A stretch of 64,000 nt of DNA, taken from Dysgonamonadaceae bacterium (GTDB lineage: Bacteria > Bacteroidota > Bacteroidia > Bacteroidales > Azobacteroidaceae). The notes under the pieces were generated by a model. The model had not been told where the DNA came from. It made no database searches and saw nothing but the letters and a program-made list of their open reading frames with translations. This document shows, in pieces, positions 10,099-17,374 of this stretch. The translations under genes and the position numbers were made by a program. Numbering within the stretch: position 1 is the stretch's first letter; each line of letters opens with the position of its first letter. Location of the stretch: contig JAIRKO010000011.1 of assembly GCA_031260045.1 (NCBI GenBank), forward strand, positions 59,256 to 123,255, read 5' to 3'.

Positions 10099-10203
10099 CG
10101 TCGTTGAAAAGACACCCACAACCCGCGCAGGGAGCGGGATTTGCTAAAAAAAACGGACGGTGAATTTGCCGTACATGAAGCCCTTTCAGAGGGCGGGACG
10201 ACG
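10099..10203 (+). ncRNA. candidate structured 5' leader RNA
   Basis: CGTCGT(10099-10104)/ACGACG(10198-10203) closing stem enclosing hairpins CCCGC/GCGGG (10122-10138), ACGG/CCGT (10157-10172), GCCCT/AGGGC (10180-10194). Confidence 0.35.
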
Positions 10204-10241
10204 GAGAAATACTCATTATTAAAATGTAAAAACAACGAAAT

Positions 10242-13200
10242 ATGAAAACAGTTTTTATGAAAACAGTCTCTTTTTTACAGGTAAAGGCATTTGCGGCGGC
10301 TTTGTTGTCGTTGGTATTAGTTGTCAACGTTTCGGCGATTGATATTCCGGAAAACGGTGTTATTTCGGAAAACGGGGATTACACGTATCAAGGTACCATT
10401 ATCAGCCCTATTAACGTCAGTTCGGGTATTACGGCTATTATACGTTTTGTAAATGTAACGATGTTCATCCCTCAGAACTCTGCCGCACTTAATATCGGAG
10501 ACCAAGCAACGATTCATCTCATACTCAGTGGCAAAAACCACCTGATTGGCAGCGGCATCTCGTTGTCGGCAGACGCAAACCTCACCATTGACGGCGACGG
10601 CAAACTTGACGTTGACAACGCAGTCATCAACGGACAGCCCGGCAGCATAGTTACCATAAACAACGGCATGATTAAAGTAATCGACGAGGGAAATACTGCA
10701 GTCATCGGCAACGTCGGTACGCTTACCGTTAACGATGGAAAGATTGAAGCAATCAGCGAGGAAGGGGAAGGCATCGGCAACGTTGGTACGCTTACCGTTA
10801 ACGGCGGAAGGCTTGAAGCAACCAGTCGGGGAAATGCTGCAGGCGTCAGCGTCAATACGCTTACCGTTTACGGCGGAAGGCTTGAAGCAACCAGTCAGGG
10901 AAATGCTGCAGGCGTCAGCGTCAATACGCTTACCATTAACGGCGGCGAGATTGAAGCAATCAGCGAGGGAAATGCTTCAGGCATCCACGTCGGTACGCTT
11001 ACCGTTAACGATGGAAAGATTGAAGCAATCAGCGAAGGAAATGCTTCAGGCATCGGCAACGCCAGTTCGCTTACTATGAACAACGGCGAGGTTAGAGCAA
11101 TCAGCAAAGGACATATAGGCATCGGCGACATCAATACGTTTACCGTTAACGGCGGAAGGATTGAAGCAATCAGCGAAGGAAATGTAGGCATCGGCAACGT
11201 CGGTACGTTTGCCGTTAGCGGCGGCGCGGTTGAAGCAATCAGCAAAGGAAATATAGGCATCTCCGTTGTTGATATGCTTGCCATTAGCGGCGGTACGGTT
11301 AAAGCAACCGGCGGGGGAAGCGCTACGGTAGACATCAAAAACATTGCTAAGTTTTATATTGTTAACAATTCCGGCGCCATTATAGGGAAGCTCGACAACA
11401 CTCTTACGCTCGGATTATATGAGGTAGATGATGAATATAATAGAGGTGATCATCTCATTTCTCCAGTTGCGGTGGAATTTTACCCCAGTATCCCGCCGTT
11501 TTCGGATCATCAACTCCAGTTTTTGGACTTGGAGGAGGAGAAAAAGGCTACCTATCATTTAAATGATCTAAGCATTGGCGAAGACAACCGGGTTTCCGTT
11601 TTCCTCCCGCCCGTTTTAGCTGTTCCGGGAAAGATTGCTTTAAGCGAGAAGGGTAGAAATTCTCGTTATGAAGATACTCTTTATGTTAGTTCCAACCGTC
11701 TCTTTATACCGTTGGAGGGCGACCGGTCGGATACCCTTACGCTTCAGATGAGAGGATATGTTGAGATTATTATGACCGGTAACAATGGACTCGCCTTGCA
11801 AGCTGCGTTTGAAGATGGAACCCCTATTTTATCGGGACACAAATATTTGGCGGATAAAGAGAATAAAATTCGTTTTCAGGTTCTGCCTCACGGCGTCAAT
11901 GATCGCCCGAACAACACCGAAAGCGTTTCGTATGTTTACAAATGGACGATACTGGATGGGGGGAACGCAACCCACGTACATTACACCGATGTACCCGAAA
12001 TGATTGTTGGGTTTTACTATAAAAAGATGGATGTGGAATGTGAGATTGTACCCCAGCATCCGGTTAAGTACAAACTTTCAGAAGAAAGCAGCGCAGGGAT
12101 ACAATTATCAGCCTACGAAATCGGAAGCAACCAGCCTGTTACGGATTTCGTAACGCGCGCCACCGCGCTTGGCTTTAGCATCACCGACGACGCTTTGGGT
12201 GTATATGAATATGAATACGCCGTAACGGTTAACGGTCAATTGAAATCTGTCGGCGCGCCGGTCAACATGCAGTTTCCTGCAATACAGTCAGTTTCCGAAC
12301 CGATTGAGGTGGAATGTACCGTGAAACGCATGCAGAAAATATACTTTGATAAAGTAGCTATATATAATAATGGAGTAAATGAATTTACCGCGCAATACAA
12401 TGGTAATACTTTCGACGATTTATCCGCCAACTCGCATGGCGAAACCTATTCCGTCAACACCGGCGACTGGGTTACGCCCGGCGGTAGCCTTTTTTTAACG
12501 GGAAGTCCTGTAAATAAAGAAGATGTGAACATATACAAATACACTTTTGCATGGGAAGGCGGTAGCGGCGAAACGTTTTCCAATGCTATGCTTCGGATAG
12601 ACAATGTTCCGTTTGACAAAAAAATTAATGCTACGGGGGTATCCGGTCCCTATCGTCTGGTAGGTTTATCGTTGGCGGGCGCTCCCGCCGGTACGGTTTT
12701 GAATGTCGCATACGGTAGTGCTGTTGATGCGCTTACGACCGACGGCACGGAAAAAATCGTACAGAAAACGACTCTCCTTTTACTGAATAACGCGGAAACT
12801 CCGGTCTTCACGGTGGCTCTTCCGGACGACGGGTTTACATACGTATACCGGTGGAACAAGGAAGAACAGTTTTCCGACAATCCCGAATTAAGGGGTCTCA
12901 GTATCGAAGCATGTGGAGATATCAGATGCGAAGTGCAACGCAAATGCAAGATAGAATATTCGTTGGATGAAAAAATTGAGGGCGTGGAACTTAGCGTTAC
13001 TTATGACGACCAAGTCGTTACAAACGGCGCGGTCGTTTTTCCGGGCAAAAAATTAGTGGCGACGGCGGTCGGAACGAACGTCCACCTTTACCGCTTCGTT
13101 TGGGAAGGCGCCATTGTCAATTCGGATAGCTCCGCATTAATCGTGGAGGTCGACAGCAACGTAAATATAAAATGTACGCCGATAAAGATGAAAAGTATTG

Positions 13201-13709
13201 CCGTGTTGGAAAATATCCTCGTTGCTACGGGCGTTGATACGATAAGCATGTTGGTTGGCGGCGTTGATACGGTCAACTGGACGGTTTCGCACGTAACGGT
13301 CGAAGCAATACCGCAGGCAGGCAGCAACGCAACGGTATCCGCCGGCAACGGGGAATACGCGCTGGCTACCGGTGAGAACAAAATTTCGATTAAGGTTTTA
13401 TCGGAAGACAAATTGACTGAGAAAGAGTATCAGATAAGGATCATTCGCAAAAAACGCGAAGTAGACGAGGGCGAAGAACCGACGGGCATGGCATTGCCCG
13501 GCGCGGCTTCCGTGCGGGTTTATGCCGACGGGCAAATCCTGTATATCGACACGCCGGAAGCGGAACAGGTGAGCGTTTATTCGCTCGCCGGCAGGCTGCT
13601 TGACGGGTTCGCGAAACCTGCGGGCGTTTCGAGTTATCGAATTGAAAAGGCGCGGGCGGTGATTGTTAGGGGCGGTTCCGGATGGGTTCGGAAAGTTGTG
13701 GCGCAGTGA
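10242..13709 (+). CDS. secreted beta-helix repeat protein with T9SS-like C-terminus (array gene 1)
   Basis: Signal peptide (alternative start MKTVSFLQVKAFAAALLSLVLVVNVSA at 10257); 23-aa repeats GGRLEATSRGNAAGVSVNTLTV; Ig-like modules; cadherin-like VSEDKLTEKEYQIRIIR; C-term YIDTPEAEQVSVYSLAGRLL...GWVRKVVAQ. Confidence 0.85.
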   Translation: MKTVFMKTVSFLQVKAFAAALLSLVLVVNVSAIDIPENGVISENGDYTYQGTIISPINVSSGITAIIRFVNVTMFIPQNSAALNIGDQATIHLILSGKNHLIGSGISLSADANLTIDGDGKLDVDNAVINGQPGSIVTINNGMIKVIDEGNTAVIGNVGTLTVNDGKIEAISEEGEGIGNVGTLTVNGGRLEATSRGNAAGVSVNTLTVYGGRLEATSQGNAAGVSVNTLTINGGEIEAISEGNASGIHVGTLTVNDGKIEAISEGNASGIGNASSLTMNNGEVRAISKGHIGIGDINTFTVNGGRIEAISEGNVGIGNVGTFAVSGGAVEAISKGNIGISVVDMLAISGGTVKATGGGSATVDIKNIAKFYIVNNSGAIIGKLDNTLTLGLYEVDDEYNRGDHLISPVAVEFYPSIPPFSDHQLQFLDLEEEKKATYHLNDLSIGEDNRVSVFLPPVLAVPGKIALSEKGRNSRYEDTLYVSSNRLFIPLEGDRSDTLTLQMRGYVEIIMTGNNGLALQAAFEDGTPILSGHKYLADKENKIRFQVLPHGVNDRPNNTESVSYVYKWTILDGGNATHVHYTDVPEMIVGFYYKKMDVECEIVPQHPVKYKLSEESSAGIQLSAYEIGSNQPVTDFVTRATALGFSITDDALGVYEYEYAVTVNGQLKSVGAPVNMQFPAIQSVSEPIEVECTVKRMQKIYFDKVAIYNNGVNEFTAQYNGNTFDDLSANSHGETYSVNTGDWVTPGGSLFLTGSPVNKEDVNIYKYTFAWEGGSGETFSNAMLRIDNVPFDKKINATGVSGPYRLVGLSLAGAPAGTVLNVAYGSAVDALTTDGTEKIVQKTTLLLLNNAETPVFTVALPDDGFTYVYRWNKEEQFSDNPELRGLSIEACGDIRCEVQRKCKIEYSLDEKIEGVELSVTYDDQVVTNGAVVFPGKKLVATAVGTNVHLYRFVWEGAIVNSDSSALIVEVDSNVNIKCTPIKMKSIAVLENILVATGVDTISMLVGGVDTVNWTVSHVTVEAIPQAGSNATVSAGNGEYALATGENKISIKVLSEDKLTEKEYQIRIIRKKREVDEGEEPTGMALPGAASVRVYADGQILYIDTPEAEQVSVYSLAGRLLDGFAKPAGVSSYRIEKARAVIVRGGSGWVRKVVAQ

Positions 13710-13726
13710 GGTTGCAATAGCGCGCC

Positions 13727-13756
13727 CGTCATTGCGAGCGAAGCGAAGCAATCCGG
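13727..13756. repeat. palindromic intergenic repeat (half element)
   Basis: CGTCATTGCGAGCGAAGCGAAGCAATCCGG. Confidence 0.8.
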
Positions 13757-13842
13757 AGAATAGCGCAGAGGTTTTTTGGGTAAAAAAAGTTGTAATTTTA
13801 CATTAATAAGTACTTGAATGATACTTTATAAAAAAGTATTAT

Positions 13843-13850
13843 TATATTTG
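13843..13850 (+). promoter_or_regulatory. -7 motif TATATTTG upstream of array gene 2
   Basis: AAGTATTATTATATTTGCACCTGTTTTTAATGAACGC, closely similar to the gene 4 upstream region. Confidence 0.55.
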
Positions 13851-13904
13851 CACCTGTTTTTAATGAACGCCATATTTATTTCACCAATTCAAAAAAAAAT
13901 CAAT

Positions 13905-16900
13905 ATGAAAACAATCTCTTTTGTACCGATAAAAGCATTAGCGGCGATTTTGTTGTCGTTGGTATTCACCACCAGCGTTTCGGCGTTTGTTATTTCGGAA
14001 GACGGGGATTACACGTTTGATGGAATTTACCTTGAGGAGCCTATCACGGTCAACGCCGGCGTTACGGCTAATATATTGTTTAAAAACTTGTATGTAAACC
14101 TCAATTATGAGCGCGTCTACGTCGCCCCCCTTGACATCCGAGATAATGCTGTGGTCAATCTCACAATCGAAGGATCCAACATTCTGACCTGCGACCTCTT
14201 TGAAGAACCCGGCATCTCGGTGCCGCAACACGCAGAGCTTACAATTAACGGCAACGGCGACCTCACTGTCTATGGCGGAACTAGGAACGCATGTATCGGC
14301 GTCGACAAATACATCAACGCCACCAGCAGATGGAGCGTCGGCGGAACAGTCATCATAAACAGCGGAAACATTTTTGTGAACGGCAGCGGGAGCGGCGGCG
14401 CAGGCATCGCCGTAACAACCGTCACCATAAACGGCGGTACGGTTAAATCCATCGTCGGTTCTGGCGCAGGTTATGGCGTAGGCATCTCCGGAACAACCGT
14501 CACCATAAACGGCGGTACGGTTGAATCCGACGGCGATTCTGGCGTAGGCATTGCCGGAAGCACCATCACCATAAACGGCGGTACGGTTGAAGCCAACGGC
14601 GGTTCTGGCGAAGGCATTGCCGGACAAATCGTCACCATAAACGGCGGTAATGTTCGATCCGTCAGCGAAAGAGGAGGCGGCATTTACGGAGAAAAAACCG
14701 TCACCATAACCGGCGGTGATGTTCAAGCCGTCGGCTACGGTTCACACGGCATCACCGAAAACATCACCATAACCGGTGGTAATGTTCAATCCTTCGGCTA
14801 CGGTGGAAACGTAGGCAGCATCGCCGGAACCGTCTCCATAAGCGGTGGTAATGTTAAAGCCTTCGGCTACGGCGCTGAAACCGCAGGCATCGGCGGAACC
14901 ATCTCCATAAGCGGTGGTAATGTTAAAGCCTTCTGCTACGGCACTGAAAGAGCAGGCATCGGCGGAACCGGCGCCATAACCAACGGTGATGTTGAAGCTT
15001 ACTCCTATAGCGAAACCGTCGCAAGCATCGTCGGAATCGAAATAACCGGCGGCATCGTTGCATCACATTCACAGTCCCAACCGGCGTTGTCCACTGTCCC
15101 GCTTGAACTGCTTTTTTCTGATCCATCCCTGCCGGATGGCGCCGATTTTGGTAATTATCAATTCTTTGTCGAAGGCAACGAGTATTACCTTCCTGATACC
15201 GGCATCATCTCCGGGAGGGGGGCTGTCTATTGGATAGAGCCAAAAATTTACGATGCGTTGAGCCTTGTCTTTAGAGGAAGGGTGGCAGATGGATTAGTCT
15301 ATACTAATAACGAACCTTTTGATTTGCGCAACTCTCGCTCTGTGGTGCTGTCCACGATCCCGAGTTGTAATATTTGGTTTTCGACTCCGACGCAAGGGAT
15401 TACGCTAACAGCCACCGAATTGAACGGTAACGGGCAACCTATACCATCGGGATCAAAGATATTTACGCGTGATACTATTGTTTTCAGGGCTAACTCTCCC
15501 CTTATACCCGCCGACGGATCAGGGTATTTATTTAAATGGGAAACTTTTTCCGCACAAGGGGACGCTATGGATACTATCTACACCCGCTTGCCGTACATTG
15601 TACTGCCACGTGCAGACTATATAAATGTGAAATGTACGGTGGAAACCCCTTATCTGTTTACATTCGCATTTGACGGAGACATCTTGGGGCATGAGATTTC
15701 TTCGGTGCGGTTACGCAACCGGAATGAAATCGTTAGCGAAACTTCTGTGGATGTGATGACTGAAGACGTCGTGGATTTTGTACTCAAAAAACCCGACGCG
15801 AGAAAATATGAATACACCGTGACAATCAACGGGAAAGTACAGCAATCCTGCGTCGATACGATATTAACGCTAAGCGACGTTTTCTATAGCGACATTGATG
15901 CGAAAATTTCCGTGAAACGCATAGAGCAAATACAGTTTAATAAAAATATTGTATATAATGGAGTAAAGGTTGATATTAGCGCGAAATACAAAGGAAATAC
16001 GTACAAAGATTTATCCGAAAATCAATACGGCGGCACATATTCCGTCGACAGCGGCGATTGGGTTACGGTAGGCGGCGACCTCATTTTAACGCCTCACGTG
16101 GAAGACAACAATCGTTATTATGAATATCTCACCACTTGGACGAATGAAAACAATCTCCCGAAAGATACTGTGTTCGACGGTATTCCGGTTCTGCCCGTGC
16201 TTGGCAATACAACGGTAACAACTTCGGTGCAATCCGCCAAGCAGTCGATAACGTTCTCGTTGCAGCACGCTCCCGCCGGAACTAAGCTGAACATCGAATA
16301 CGGTTCTTTTACAGATTCAATCACGGTAGAAGAAGCCTTTGTAATGGTGCAAAAAACAGTCTTTTTTGAGGACAACACGGTAGCCGCCCTGCGCTTAATA
16401 ACGACGCTTCCGCCCGACGGCAAACAGTACAGATATCGGTGGGTGGGATTTGAACCCGGAAAAGTAGATTTTATTGACACCACGGTATTGATAAAAAATG
16501 ATTTCACACTCAACAGAAAGATGAATATTGAGTGCGAATTGCTCTCCCAATCCAAAATAGAATATGCCTTTTCAAATGATTCCAATGAATGGATTAATAC
16601 AGATAATTTGGAACTGCGCGCCATTTACGACGACGTACCCGTTGCAAGCGGCGCCTACATTTTGCCCGGCAGGAAATTAACCCTGACGGTGGTTGGAAAC
16701 AACCTTGAAAATTACCGGTACGCTTGGGAAGGCGTAGAAAACAGGTCGGGCAGCGGGCTGGTGTCGATCAACCCGCTGTACGGCGACATTTACATACTCT
16801 GTACGCCGATAAGGCTGTCGGGCAGCGCGTTTTTGGAAAGTTTGCGCCTCATCGCGGGCGACACAATAATTGATGCGCTTGAACTCGACGTCATTACGGT

Positions 16901-17312
16901 TGCAGAAAACGTGGATAGCGTTACTGTCGAAGCGACGCCTGCTTCCGGCAATGCAACAGTGGACGGCACGGGACGGTATTCGCTGGCATACGGCGATAAC
17001 ACCATTACGGTTACGGTTGTGTCGGAAGACAAATCGACTGAGAAAGAGTATCAGATAAAGATCATTCGCGAAAAAGGCGACGAACCGACGGGCATGGCAT
17101 CGCCTGCCGCGGCTTCCGTGCGGGTTTATGCCCACGGGCAAACCCTGTATATCGACACGCCGGAGGCGGAACAGATAAGCGTTTATTCGCTTACCGGAAA
17201 CTTGCTTAACAGGTTCTACAAGCCTGCGGGCGTTGCGGGCTATCGGATTGCGGCGCGGGTGGCGATTGTTAAGGGCGGTTCCGGATGGGTTCGGAAAGTT
17301 GTGGCACAGTGA
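13905..17312 (+). CDS. secreted beta-helix repeat protein with T9SS-like C-terminus (array gene 2)
   Basis: True start probably 13905 (MKTISFVPIKALAAILLSLVFTTSVSA), not 13818: the promoter motif lies inside the longer ORF. 22-aa TINGGTVEADGGSGxGIAGxxV repeats; same C-terminal architecture as gene 1. Confidence 0.85.
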   Translation: MKTISFVPIKALAAILLSLVFTTSVSAFVISEDGDYTFDGIYLEEPITVNAGVTANILFKNLYVNLNYERVYVAPLDIRDNAVVNLTIEGSNILTCDLFEEPGISVPQHAELTINGNGDLTVYGGTRNACIGVDKYINATSRWSVGGTVIINSGNIFVNGSGSGGAGIAVTTVTINGGTVKSIVGSGAGYGVGISGTTVTINGGTVESDGDSGVGIAGSTITINGGTVEANGGSGEGIAGQIVTINGGNVRSVSERGGGIYGEKTVTITGGDVQAVGYGSHGITENITITGGNVQSFGYGGNVGSIAGTVSISGGNVKAFGYGAETAGIGGTISISGGNVKAFCYGTERAGIGGTGAITNGDVEAYSYSETVASIVGIEITGGIVASHSQSQPALSTVPLELLFSDPSLPDGADFGNYQFFVEGNEYYLPDTGIISGRGAVYWIEPKIYDALSLVFRGRVADGLVYTNNEPFDLRNSRSVVLSTIPSCNIWFSTPTQGITLTATELNGNGQPIPSGSKIFTRDTIVFRANSPLIPADGSGYLFKWETFSAQGDAMDTIYTRLPYIVLPRADYINVKCTVETPYLFTFAFDGDILGHEISSVRLRNRNEIVSETSVDVMTEDVVDFVLKKPDARKYEYTVTINGKVQQSCVDTILTLSDVFYSDIDAKISVKRIEQIQFNKNIVYNGVKVDISAKYKGNTYKDLSENQYGGTYSVDSGDWVTVGGDLILTPHVEDNNRYYEYLTTWTNENNLPKDTVFDGIPVLPVLGNTTVTTSVQSAKQSITFSLQHAPAGTKLNIEYGSFTDSITVEEAFVMVQKTVFFEDNTVAALRLITTLPPDGKQYRYRWVGFEPGKVDFIDTTVLIKNDFTLNRKMNIECELLSQSKIEYAFSNDSNEWINTDNLELRAIYDDVPVASGAYILPGRKLTLTVVGNNLENYRYAWEGVENRSGSGLVSINPLYGDIYILCTPIRLSGSAFLESLRLIAGDTIIDALELDVITVAENVDSVTVEATPASGNATVDGTGRYSLAYGDNTITVTVVSEDKSTEKEYQIKIIREKGDEPTGMASPAAASVRVYAHGQTLYIDTPEAEQISVYSLTGNLLNRFYKPAGVAGYRIAARVAIVKGGSGWVRKVVAQ

Positions 17313-17374
17313 GGTTGCAATGACGCAGTAAACAACATTAAAATATTTAGAACGATTAATATAAAATTAAATTT

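Noticed and set aside
10735-11344. Other repeat-rich frames in array gene 1 (10735..11079 +, 10895..11344 -)
   Set aside because: Out-of-frame readings of the 69-bp repeats.
13938-14726. 262-aa antisense ORF with NRTAVYGDG repeats
   Set aside because: Mirror image of the in-frame 66-bp repeats of array gene 2; the sense frame has the signal peptide and conserved C-terminus.
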